Below, piece after piece: positions 1 through 5,611 of a stretch of DNA of 8,059 nt. A program made the translations under genes and the position numbers. The notes under the pieces were generated by a model. The model saw only the letters and a program-made list of their open reading frames with translations. It searched no databases and was not told the DNA's origin. Location of the stretch: NCBI GenBank assembly GCA_002314755.1, contig DCHC01000017.1:1-8059 (forward strand), in the 5' to 3' direction. This stretch comes from Faecalibacterium sp. UBA1762. Its GTDB lineage: Bacteria > Bacillota > Clostridia > Oscillospirales > Ruminococcaceae. Within the stretch, counting starts at the first letter, position 1. The number at the start of each line of letters is the position of its first letter.

Positions 1-909
1 AACGAGACCATGCAGCAGCTGAACTGCTATGCCGATTTCTGTGAAAAGGCACTGTGCGTGCCGGTGCTGCGCGGTCGCAAGACCGATAAGGAAAAGTTTG
101 CCGGCGCTGAGGCTACCTACACCATCGAGGCCATGATGAAGGACGGCAAAAGCCTGCAGAGCGGTACCAGCCACTATTTTGGGGATAAGTTCTCCCGTGC
201 GTATGACGTCACCTTCCAGGGTCGGGACAACAAGCTGCAGTATCCCTTCCAGACCAGCTGGGGCGTTTCCACCCGTATGGTCGGCGCTATTATCATGACC
301 CACGGGGATGATAACGGCCTGGTGCTGCCGCCTCAGGTTGCACCCATCCAGGTCGTGGTGGTGCCCATTGCCGCCCACAAGCCAGGCGTAGCCGAAAAGG
401 CCGCAGAGCTGACCCAGCGCATCGGCAGGTTTGCCCGTGTCAAGCTGGATGACAGCGACAATAGCCCCGGCTGGAAGTTTGCACAGTGGGAGATGAAGGG
501 GGTGCCCCTGCGTCTGGAGATCGGCCCCAAGGATATGGAAAACGACCAGTGCGTGCTGGTGCGCCGGGACAATCGGGAAAAGATCGTGGTCAAGTTGTCC
601 GAGCTGGAGACCGCCATCCCCGCAGCGCTGGAGGCATTGGCAAAGGGTCTGTACGAAAAAGCTTTGGCTAACCGGGAGGCCCGCACCTGGACCGCCACCA
701 ACTGGGATGAGATTATGGATCTGTCCGCAAACAAGACCGGCTTTATTAAGACCATGTGGTGCGGAGAGCTGGCTTGCGAAGAAAAGATGAAGGAAGAAGC
801 GGGTCTGTCCAGCCGCTGCATGCCTCTGACACAGGAAGAGCTGGGCGAGGTATGTCCCATCTGCGGCAAAAAGGCCAACTGCAGCATTGTCTGGGGCAAG
901 GCTTATTAA
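1..909 (+). CDS. proS: Prolyl-tRNA synthetase, archaeal/eukaryotic-type, C-terminal part (5' end outside window)
   Basis: This cytoplasmic class II enzyme charges tRNA-Pro with proline using ATP. The frame is open from base 1, so the ATG at 10 is internal and the start lies upstream; 302 residues are visible of the roughly 480 usual for this form. The first ~120 residues are the end of the catalytic core, with the SGTSHYFG segment, the QTSWGVSTRM motif-3 region carrying the ATP-binding Arg, and HGDDNGLVLPPQVAPIQV. The anticodon-binding domain follows at about residues 120-215. The last ~70 residues form the C-terminal zinc-type domain: Cys pairs CGELAC (visible residues 254 and 259) and CPIC (285 and 288) match the four-Cys pattern of the Thermus-type enzyme, and the chain ends in the conserved Tyr. 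It lacks the INS editing-domain architecture of E. coli-type ProRS. A terminator follows at 983-1037, so it probably ends its transcript. Identity is secure. Confidence 0.96.
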   Translation, partial: NETMQQLNCYADFCEKALCVPVLRGRKTDKEKFAGAEATYTIEAMMKDGKSLQSGTSHYFGDKFSRAYDVTFQGRDNKLQYPFQTSWGVSTRMVGAIIMTHGDDNGLVLPPQVAPIQVVVVPIAAHKPGVAEKAAELTQRIGRFARVKLDDSDNSPGWKFAQWEMKGVPLRLEIGPKDMENDQCVLVRRDNREKIVVKLSELETAIPAALEALAKGLYEKALANREARTWTATNWDEIMDLSANKTGFIKTMWCGELACEEKMKEEAGLSSRCMPLTQEELGEVCPICGKKANCSIVWGKAY

Positions 910-982
910 TTTCGTCCCTGCCCTTTGAATCCTGCCGAAAAAGAGACAGGAACAGCGTTTTTTATCTATAGTAAGGTTAATT

Positions 983-1037
983 AACCGGCGACTTTGCCCA
1001 CCCTACAACGGGGGAGAAGCCGCCGGTTTTTTCTTTT
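983..1037 (+). terminator. Rho-independent terminator after proS
   Basis: The 8-bp arms AACCGGCG (983-990) and CGCCGGTT (1021-1028) pair perfectly. One A/C mismatch is followed by CTT (992-994) pairing with AAG (1017-1019), and C-rich and G-rich runs in the loop can extend the stem. Six T (1027-1032), then C, then four T follow. It lies 74 bases past the proS stop and should separate proS from the downstream gene. Confidence 0.85.
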
Positions 1038-1133
1038 GGTCACAATATCTTCACCCAAATCCTAAGAACTGGACAAATTTTATTCTCCACGGACAAATAG
1101 AATAAGACGATCTGCCGAAAATGCGAAATTAAC

Positions 1134-1162
1134 TGGATTTTTGCCCGAAAGTGAGCTATAAT
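1134..1162 (+). promoter_or_regulatory. Probable sigma-A promoter of the LtaS-like gene
   Basis: A perfect -10 box TATAAT sits at 1157-1162. The best -35 at 17-bp spacing is TGGATT (1134-1139), a poor match to TTGACA. Transcription would start near 1169, giving a leader of about 130 nt. The weak -35 suggests modest expression or help from an activator. It is the only good -10 box in the gap after the terminator. Confidence 0.6.
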
Positions 1163-1198
1163 TACAAGGTTCGCGAAAAAGCAAGCCGCCTTTTTCAA

Positions 1199-1222
1199 AC
1201 AGATCAATGCATATTGATCTGT
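1199..1222. repeat. Perfect 10-bp inverted repeat in the leader of the LtaS-like gene
   Basis: The arms ACAGATCAAT (1199-1208) and ATTGATCTGT (1213-1222) are separated by GCAT. The repeat sits about 30-55 bases past the predicted transcription start, in the place of a downstream operator or a 5' mRNA stem-loop. No T-run follows, so it is not a terminator. I do not recognise a known regulator consensus in it. Confidence 0.75.
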
Positions 1223-1250
1223 ACCGTACCGGTGGCTGCGGCGGGGGAGA

Positions 1251-1283
1251 ATGCCGTCGTCAGCATGGATAGATTGTGTGTGA
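1251..1283 (+). other. Possible 10-codon leader peptide upstream of the LtaS-like gene
   Basis: An ATG at 1251, preceded by GGGGGAG at 1243-1249, opens a frame encoding MPSSAWIDCV and stopping at TGA 1281-1283. That TGA overlaps the GAGGA Shine-Dalgarno (1282-1286) of the main gene, a geometry that would suit translational coupling. The spacer between its own SD and ATG is only 1-2 bases, shorter than optimal, and a 10-codon frame is easily found by chance. I hold this weakly. Confidence 0.15.
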
Positions 1284-1298
1284 GGAAATAAGAAAAAC

Positions 1299-3341
1299 AT
1301 GAATGCTACATTGCAAGAAAAGAACGGAACTGCCGGTAAGGCTGCCGGGCAGTCCCGCGGCTGGGCCGTCTTTTTGAAAATTATTCTGCTTGCGGCACTG
1401 GATACCGCTGTGGTAGAACTGTTCAACCACAAATGCTTTACCGAGGGCTTTGCAAAGCTGGTGCAGTTTGTCACAGGACACCCGCTGGCGCTGGCGGTCA
1501 ACTTTTTGCTGATCCTGGTCACCCTGGCCCCGGCAATGTTTCTGCGTCGCCGCACCTTTTGGCTGGTGACGTTTTCCTGTATCTGGGTCATTGTGGGCGC
1601 GGTCAACGGCTTTATCCGGATCAATCGGCTGACCCCCTTTACCACTGCCGACATGACGGTATTGAACACCGGTCTGGATACGCTGCCCAACTATATGTCC
1701 AAGGGCTATATTATTTTACTTGGGGTGGCCATATTTGCCGTACTGGCAGCCTGGGTCTGGTTGTTTGGCTGGGGACCGAAAAACGCTGTCCGGCTGGGCA
1801 AGCGACTGGTGACCGGTGTCATCTGCACGGGCTTGACGGTGGCAAGCTTGGTTGGGTGTTGGGTCATGGCCTACCGGACCAACCAGCTGTCTGACATCTT
1901 TGCCAATCTTGCCATCGCCTATGATGACTATGGCTTTTCCTTCTGCTTTTTGGAGACCTGGTTGGAAAAAGGCATCCGCCGACCTGTCGGATATTCCGAG
2001 GAGCAGGTAAATGAGCTGCAACAGCATATCAAGGCTGCCACCGTGGATGCACGCAAGGATGCGGGCAATGAGAACAACGACGCCATGACCGACGTCAACG
2101 TGGTCTTTGTCCAGCTGGAATCCTTTATCGATCCGGGTGAGGTGACCACACTGAAGCTTTCGGAGGATGCGGTACCCAATTGGACCCGGCTGAAGGAGAA
2201 CTACTCTCACGGCTATCTGCAGGTACCGGTGGTGGGCGCAGGTACTGCCAATACCGAGTGTGAGGTGCTGACCGGTATGAACACCCAGATGTTCGGCCCG
2301 GGTGAATACCCCTACAAGACCTGCCTGCTGGACAACACGGTGGAAAGCGTTGCCTATAACTTAAAAAATCTGGGCTATGGCACCCACGCCATCCATAACC
2401 ATCGGGCCGCTTTTTACGGCCGCAACTATGTTTACGCCAACCTGGGCTTTGATGACTTTACCGCTCTGGAATATATGCCCAAATATCAGAAGACGCCTAA
2501 AAACTGGTGCAAGGACGCAATCCTGACCGAGCAGATTTTTGACGCGCTGCAGTCCACCCCGGAGCAGCCTGACCTGGTGTTTACTGTTTCGGTACAGGGC
2601 CACGGCAGCTACCCCTCCGAGCAGCTGATCCAGGACCCGGCGATCAAAGTGCTTTCCTGTGGGGAAAATGTGGAAAAGTACGCGGTGGAATACTATGTCA
2701 ACCAGGTGCATGAGATGGATGAATTTATCGGGCAGCTAACCGACATGCTGGCAAACCGGGATGAAAAAACCGTGTTGGTACTGTACGGCGACCATCTGCC
2801 CAGCCTGGATTTAACCCGGGATGAAATGAGATCCGGCAGCCTGTTCCGCACTGAGTATGTCATTTGGGATAACTTCGGGTTGGCAAAGAAGACCGAAAAC
2901 CTGACCTCTTACCGACTGGCTGCTGTCACGCTGGAGCGGCTGAACATCATCGGCGGCAATATGTGTCGGTTCCAGCAGAACTGCTACGGTGACCTGAACT
3001 ATGAGCAAGAGCTGCGGCTGATTCAGTACGATACCCTGTTTGGCAAAAACTATCTGAACGGCGGCAATTCTCCGTATGAGGCAACCGTGATGAAGATGGG
3101 GCTGCAGCCCATTGCGGTAAACAGTTTGCGTCAGGGCGTGGACGGCTACTGGTATCTGTACGGCAAAAACTTTACACCCTTTTGCAAGGCGACCGTGGGG
3201 GAGAATATCCTGTCCACCAAGTATATCTCCGGTACCTGCCTGCGCATTAAGGAGGATCCCGGTACCGACAGGGCGGAGGATATCTATATTACGGTGCTGG
3301 ATAAGCACAAGGAAGTGCTGGGCACCAGTTTGGAACAGTAA
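1299..3341 (+). CDS. LTA synthase / sulfatase-family membrane phosphoglycerol transferase-like protein
   Basis: This 680-residue protein resembles LtaS, which polymerises glycerol phosphate from phosphatidylglycerol outside the membrane. Five hydrophobic segments (about 23-42, 61-82, 87-106, 136-159, 170-192) match the LtaS membrane part; the catalytic domain spans about 265-590. The metal/active-site set is complete: Glu274 (LESF), nucleophile Thr316 in GAGTANTE, His435 (GHGSYP), and Asp498-His499 (YGDH). The FYGRN element near 372-376 also fits. Residues ~600-680 add a domain with a WYLYGKNFTPF motif resembling IPT/TIG Ig-like folds, absent from short LtaS forms. The start has GAGGA at 1282-1286, a long 12-base spacer, and an upstream stop forbids extension. 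The gene stands alone between a terminator and a convergent gene. The exact substrate (LTA or another phosphoglycerol-modified glycan) cannot be told, so I give no symbol. Confidence 0.88.
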   Translation: MNATLQEKNGTAGKAAGQSRGWAVFLKIILLAALDTAVVELFNHKCFTEGFAKLVQFVTGHPLALAVNFLLILVTLAPAMFLRRRTFWLVTFSCIWVIVGAVNGFIRINRLTPFTTADMTVLNTGLDTLPNYMSKGYIILLGVAIFAVLAAWVWLFGWGPKNAVRLGKRLVTGVICTGLTVASLVGCWVMAYRTNQLSDIFANLAIAYDDYGFSFCFLETWLEKGIRRPVGYSEEQVNELQQHIKAATVDARKDAGNENNDAMTDVNVVFVQLESFIDPGEVTTLKLSEDAVPNWTRLKENYSHGYLQVPVVGAGTANTECEVLTGMNTQMFGPGEYPYKTCLLDNTVESVAYNLKNLGYGTHAIHNHRAAFYGRNYVYANLGFDDFTALEYMPKYQKTPKNWCKDAILTEQIFDALQSTPEQPDLVFTVSVQGHGSYPSEQLIQDPAIKVLSCGENVEKYAVEYYVNQVHEMDEFIGQLTDMLANRDEKTVLVLYGDHLPSLDLTRDEMRSGSLFRTEYVIWDNFGLAKKTENLTSYRLAAVTLERLNIIGGNMCRFQQNCYGDLNYEQELRLIQYDTLFGKNYLNGGNSPYEATVMKMGLQPIAVNSLRQGVDGYWYLYGKNFTPFCKATVGENILSTKYISGTCLRIKEDPGTDRAEDIYITVLDKHKEVLGTSLEQ

Positions 3342-3402
3342 AAAAGAAGCGTCCTGTCTTTCCCGAAACTCCGGAGAAAGGCAGGACGCATTTTTTATTT
3401 TT
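3340..3402. terminator. Bidirectional intrinsic terminator between convergent genes
   Basis: The arms 3349-3362 (GCGTCCTGTCTTTC) and 3376-3389 (GAAAGGCAGGACGC) form a 14-bp stem with a single G-T wobble. On the plus strand six T (3391-3396), an A and five T follow. On the minus strand the complement of 3340-3345 gives TTTTTT just past the stem. It therefore serves both the LtaS-like gene and the minus-strand gene, whose TAA stop (3397-3395) lies inside the plus-strand T tract. Confidence 0.93.
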
Positions 3403-4033
3403 GACTCAACCGGTTACGCAGGGCGGTAAGGCCAATGCAGAGGGCGGCGGTCAGCGGCAGGCTGAGGGCAACTGTCAGATACCATCGACCATCTATATTG
3501 AACATATAAAAATCCGGCCAAATCTGACAAAATACCACCTGCACCAGATAGAAGCTGCCGTAAATCAAAGAGGGCAGCATACCCGCAAGGCTCTGCCAAA
3601 GAGGCAGACGGATCTCATTCTCCAGCACGCAGCAGCTTAACAGGCATAATACGGGTGTAATCAGGTGCATATACAGGTTATCCCCCAAAAACAGCTCCGC
3701 AAAGCCGATGCTGGGGGCAAGGTAGAACAGCACGGTCAACAGGGTGACTGTGACTGCCGCGGTACCGATGAATTTCAGCAGTACAGTCCAGCGGGGCAGG
3801 GACAGCTGCCGTTTGCCGGTAAGCTGCAGCAGCTGATAGGGCAGCAGGGCACAGCAACCAAGCGCTGCCAACAGATTGGAATCCACGGTAAAATACCGGA
3901 AACAGGTAACGCCCAGCACCGCCATGTTTCCTTCACCGCCGGTCACAAAAAAATGCAGTATGCTGACGGCGGTCAGAACCGCGCTCGTGAGGTTACAGAT
4001 CACTGCGGCAACCAGCCGGAATTTGTTTTTCAC
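3395..4033 (-). CDS. Six-helix membrane protein, Pr6Pr / FAR-17a-AIG1-like
   Basis: This 212-residue protein has six hydrophobic segments (about 7-29, 51-71, 82-105, 120-138, 145-169, 184-205) and almost nothing outside the membrane. It carries the signature RYFTVDSNLL (Arg46, Thr49, Asn53) and later MHLITP (His123, Pro127), as in proteins annotated Pr6Pr family. The pair resembles the KYLT...MHT motifs of AIG1/ADTRP, whose catalytic Thr and His cleave fatty-acid esters; hydrolase activity here is inference only. Start choice: a GTG at 4042 would touch the AGAAAGG Shine-Dalgarno directly, whereas the GTG at 4033 lies 9 bases downstream of it and gives MKNKFRLV, so I prefer 4033. The gene has its own promoter (4146-4118), a ~78-nt leader, and shares a terminator with the convergent LtaS-like gene. 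No partner gene is visible. Confidence 0.82.
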   Translation of the reverse strand: MKNKFRLVAAVICNLTSAVLTAVSILHFFVTGGEGNMAVLGVTCFRYFTVDSNLLAALGCCALLPYQLLQLTGKRQLSLPRWTVLLKFIGTAAVTVTLLTVLFYLAPSIGFAELFLGDNLYMHLITPVLCLLSCCVLENEIRLPLWQSLAGMLPSLIYGSFYLVQVVFCQIWPDFYMFNIDGRWYLTVALSLPLTAALCIGLTALRNRLSQK

Positions 4034-4117
4034 AGAGCTCACCCTTTCTGTTTATATATTTTAAATGTAATTATGTCGTCTTGTTTTTGCTGTCCATTCG
4101 GCGTATTCCTTGCTTTC

Positions 4118-4146
4118 ATTATATAAAGGCCATTTCTTTTTGGCAA
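4118..4146 (-). promoter_or_regulatory. Sigma-A promoter of the minus-strand membrane gene
   Basis: Read on the minus strand, TTGCCA (4146-4141) and TATAAT (4123-4118) are separated by exactly 17 bases. The -10 is perfect and the -35 matches TTGACA at five of six positions. Transcription should begin near 4111, about 78 bases before the chosen GTG start at 4033. Confidence 0.85.
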
Positions 4147-4181
4147 GCCGCGTTTGTGAGCTTCAGATGTTTTTTTTATGA

Positions 4182-4213
4182 CAGTTATGTGAAAATCGGT
4201 TTTCACATAACTG
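4182..4213. repeat. Perfect 14-bp inverted repeat in the divergent gap
   Basis: The arms CAGTTATGTGAAAA (4182-4195) and TTTTCACATAACTG (4200-4213) are exact complements around a TCGG loop. The repeat lies 36 bases upstream of the -35 box of the minus-strand gene and about 170 bases upstream of the rpsL promoter. Eight T (4170-4177) lie on the wrong side to make a plus-strand terminator, and the minus strand has A there. It could be an operator or the stem of a small RNA; its role is unknown. Confidence 0.85.
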
Positions 4214-4382
4214 CGTGGATTCTCCGCTAAACTGTATGGTTCAGTCCGGCTGAATGGTACATGTTTGCCGTAATTTGCCCGGGAGAGAAAAACTGCCCCG
4301 GAACTGCAAAACTTCGCCACCGACAACCGGAGAAAAGCCGATAAAGAATGTGTATTATGATGAAAATTTCCACATTTTTTTG

Positions 4383-4411
4383 TTGACATTTGTAAAGGCC
4401 CACGCTATAAT
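4383..4411 (+). promoter_or_regulatory. Consensus sigma-A promoter of the str operon
   Basis: TTGACA (4383-4388) and TATAAT (4406-4411) are both perfect and separated by the ideal 17 bases. An AT-rich tract at about 4355-4382 sits where an UP element would be. This is the strongest promoter in the window, as expected for ribosomal protein genes. Transcription should start near 4418. Confidence 0.95.
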
Positions 4412-4417
4412 AATACT

Positions 4418-4543
4418 TGATGTGCTGCGCATAGGCATTGGTATGCCCTGCCGTTTTTGGGGGGATCCGGTCTCCTCAGACCTGTCCGGGATAGCTCTTT
4501 GCCCTGCACAGAATATACGATTTGAAGAAAGGAGGAAACGAAA
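4418..4543 (+). promoter_or_regulatory. Structured 5' leader of rpsL with a full-length Shine-Dalgarno
   Basis: The ~125-nt untranslated leader contains two small hairpins: GGCAT (4434-4438) with ATGCC (4443-4447), and GGTCT (4469-4473) with AGACC (4478-4482), the latter extended by ATCC (4465-4468) pairing GGAT (4489-4492) across a six-base bulge. A ten-base Shine-Dalgarno AGAAAGGAGG (4526-4535) follows, 8 bases before the TTG start. The structures could be a site for ribosomal-protein feedback, but I do not recognise a catalogued leader motif. Confidence 0.5.
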
Positions 4544-4963
4544 TTGCCAACTTTTAACCAACTGGTCCGTAAAGGCCGCGAGGTTCTGGCAACCAAGAGC
4601 ACTGCTCCCGCTCTGCAGGTCAGCTACAACTCCAAGAAAAAGGAGTACAACGACCAGAGCGCACCCCAAAAACGTGGTGTTTGCACTGCTGTTCGTACCC
4701 AGACCCCGAAAAAGCCCAACTCCGCTCTGCGTAAGATTGCCCGTGTCCGTTTGACAAACGGCTATGAGGTAACCTCTTATATCCCCGGCATTGGTCATAA
4801 CCTGCAGGAGCATAGCGTGGTTCTGATCCGCGGCGGTCGTGTCAAGGACCTTCCCGGTGTGCGTTACCACATTATCCGTGGTACTCTGGATACCCAGGGT
4901 GTTGCAAACCGTAAGCAGGCCCGCTCTAAGTACGGCGCAAAGCGTCCGAAGGCCGGTAAGTAA
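4544..4963 (+). CDS. rpsL: 30S ribosomal protein S12
   Basis: S12 sits at the 30S decoding centre and helps monitor codon-anticodon pairing. The 139-residue product matches the longer Firmicutes form (E. coli has 124). Landmarks are the N-terminal MPTFNQLVRKGR, PQKRGVC (41-47), TPKKPNSALRK (54-64), GHNLQEHSV (84-92) and RGGRVKDLPGVRYH (96-109). The Lys residues linked to streptomycin resistance are wild type (Lys56 and Lys101, equivalent to E. coli Lys43 and Lys88), as is the neighbouring Pro104. Asp102 corresponds to the residue methylthiolated by RimO in E. coli. The start is TTG, fixed by homology of the N terminus and a perfect Shine-Dalgarno 8 bases upstream. First gene of the str operon; the next gene follows after an unusually long 153-base spacer. 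Confidence 0.98.
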   Translation: MPTFNQLVRKGREVLATKSTAPALQVSYNSKKKEYNDQSAPQKRGVCTAVRTQTPKKPNSALRKIARVRLTNGYEVTSYIPGIGHNLQEHSVVLIRGGRVKDLPGVRYHIIRGTLDTQGVANRKQARSKYGAKRPKAGK

Positions 4964-5116
4964 GAGGTAATGAAGTTTCCCCTTTGATGCACCGTCAGAT
5001 GCAATAGATTTGCTGTGTATTCACACTGCATGCTATGCCTCTTTCGGGGCCTGCGGGAGTTTTGTTGCTTTCGAGTACCGATGATTTCATCATTATTAAT
5101 GAAGGAGGGAAGAAAG
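4964..5116 (+). promoter_or_regulatory. Long structured rpsL-rpsG intercistronic spacer
   Basis: This 153-base spacer has no terminator and no clear promoter. It contains an imperfect hairpin TGC-T-GTGT / ACAC-T-GCA (5011-5030, T-T mismatch, ATTC loop) and a 5-bp stem GCCTC (5037-5041) / GGGGC (5046-5050) with one G-U pair. Two copies of ATGCA (4987-4991 and 4999-5003) can each pair with TGCAT (5027-5031), competing with the first hairpin. It ends in AAGGAGG (5102-5108), the rpsG ribosome-binding site. In E. coli the equivalent str spacer is where S7 represses its own synthesis; a similar role here is inference. Confidence 0.4.
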
Positions 5117-5587
5117 ATGCCTAGAAGAGGTAATGTGGCAAAGCGCGATGTGCTTGCCGATCCTATGTACAATTCCAAATTGGTCACCCGTCTGGTCAAC
5201 AGCATTATGCTGGATGGCAAGAAGGGCGTGGCTCAGAAGATTGTTTACGGCGCCTTCGATATCGTGAAGGAGAAGAGCGGCAACGATCCTCTGGAAATGT
5301 TTGAAAAAGCTTTGGAGAACATTATGCCTACCCTGGAGGTTAAGGCTCGCCGTGTCGGCGGTTCTAACTATCAGGTGCCTATGGAAGTCCGCCCCGAGCG
5401 TCGTCAGACCCTGGGTCTGCGCTGGCTGACCACCTATGCACGCGCCCGCAGCGAGCGCACCATGGGCGAGCGTTTGGCCGGTGAGATTCTGGATGCCTGC
5501 AACGGCACCGGTAACGCCGTCAAGAAGCGTGAAGATACCCACAAGATGGCAGAGGCCAACAAGGCGTTTGCTCACTACAGATATTAA
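5117..5587 (+). CDS. rpsG: 30S ribosomal protein S7
   Basis: S7 is a primary 16S rRNA-binding protein that nucleates assembly of the 30S head and lies near the E-site tRNA. The 156-residue length is the usual bacterial length. The start MPRRGNVAKRDVLADP, the central signature RRVGGSNYQVPMEVRPERR, the LRWL segment and the C-terminal KKREDTHKMAEANKAFAHYRY are all typical. The ATG at 5117 follows AAGGAGG (5102-5108) by 8 bases. An in-frame ATG at 5015 would add 34 residues not found in S7 and lacks an SD, so I reject it. It is second in the str operon, 24 bases before fusA, and is likely cotranscribed from the rpsL promoter. Confidence 0.98.
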   Translation: MPRRGNVAKRDVLADPMYNSKLVTRLVNSIMLDGKKGVAQKIVYGAFDIVKEKSGNDPLEMFEKALENIMPTLEVKARRVGGSNYQVPMEVRPERRQTLGLRWLTTYARARSERTMGERLAGEILDACNGTGNAVKKREDTHKMAEANKAFAHYRY

Positions 5588-5611
5588 TCTGGTCCGGTTT
5601 AGGAGGTTACT

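Larger units (their letters stand above)
910..1298. other. 389-base intergenic region between proS and the LtaS-like gene
   Basis: No convincing full-length gene lies here. From left to right it holds: a weak 5-bp hairpin (TCCTG 930-934 / CAGGA 947-951) followed by six T at 958-963; a 12-bp palindrome GGTTAATTAACC at 975-986; a good intrinsic terminator at 983-1037; an AT-rich stretch at 1040-1140; a sigma-A-like promoter with TATAAT at 1157; a 10-bp inverted repeat at 1199-1222; and a possible 10-codon leader peptide at 1251-1283 that ends on the Shine-Dalgarno site of the next gene. Confidence 0.7.
4034..4543. other. 510-base divergent intergenic region before the str operon
   Basis: This gap holds the leader (4034-4111) and promoter (4118-4146) of the minus-strand membrane gene, a perfect hairpin at 4182-4213, about 170 bases with no recognised element (4214-4382), the rpsL promoter (4383-4411) and the rpsL leader (4418-4543). 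Inside the unassigned part, an imperfect hairpin can form from TGTA (4233-4236) plus TTCAG (4240-4244) with CTGAA (4250-4254) plus TACA (4258-4261), split by a symmetric TGG/TGG internal loop. I see no tRNA or credible small gene. Confidence 0.65.

Noticed and set aside
333..899. Minus-strand 188-codon frame opposite proS
   Set aside because: Low-complexity Ser-rich translation without SD or domain, fully opposite a certain gene.
930..963. First small hairpin plus six T after proS as a terminator
   Set aside because: The stem is only 5 bp with a 12-base loop and lies seven bases from the T-run; the stem at 983-1028 is far better. A minor contribution cannot be excluded.
975..986. Palindrome GGTTAATTAACC next to the proS terminator
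   Set aside because: It overlaps the left terminator arm and could compete with it, but a 4-bp hairpin is too weak to act as an antiterminator, and a 12-bp palindrome alone is little evidence of an operator.
4034..4042. GTG at 4042 as start of the minus-strand membrane gene
   Set aside because: It would directly abut the AGAAAGG Shine-Dalgarno; the GTG at 4033 has a 9-base spacer and gives a typical N terminus.
4170..4213. Hairpin 4182-4213 as an intrinsic terminator
   Set aside because: The plus strand after the stem has no T-run, and on the minus strand the flanking tract is A, not T.
4182..4213. The same repeat as a CRP, FNR, Rex, LexA or CIRCE site
   Set aside because: Half-site spacing or core sequence does not fit any of these consensus sites as I know them.
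5015..5116. Upstream in-frame ATG that would extend S7 by 34 residues
   Set aside because: No Shine-Dalgarno at 5015, the extension is not part of S7 in other bacteria, and the ATG at 5117 has an ideal site.
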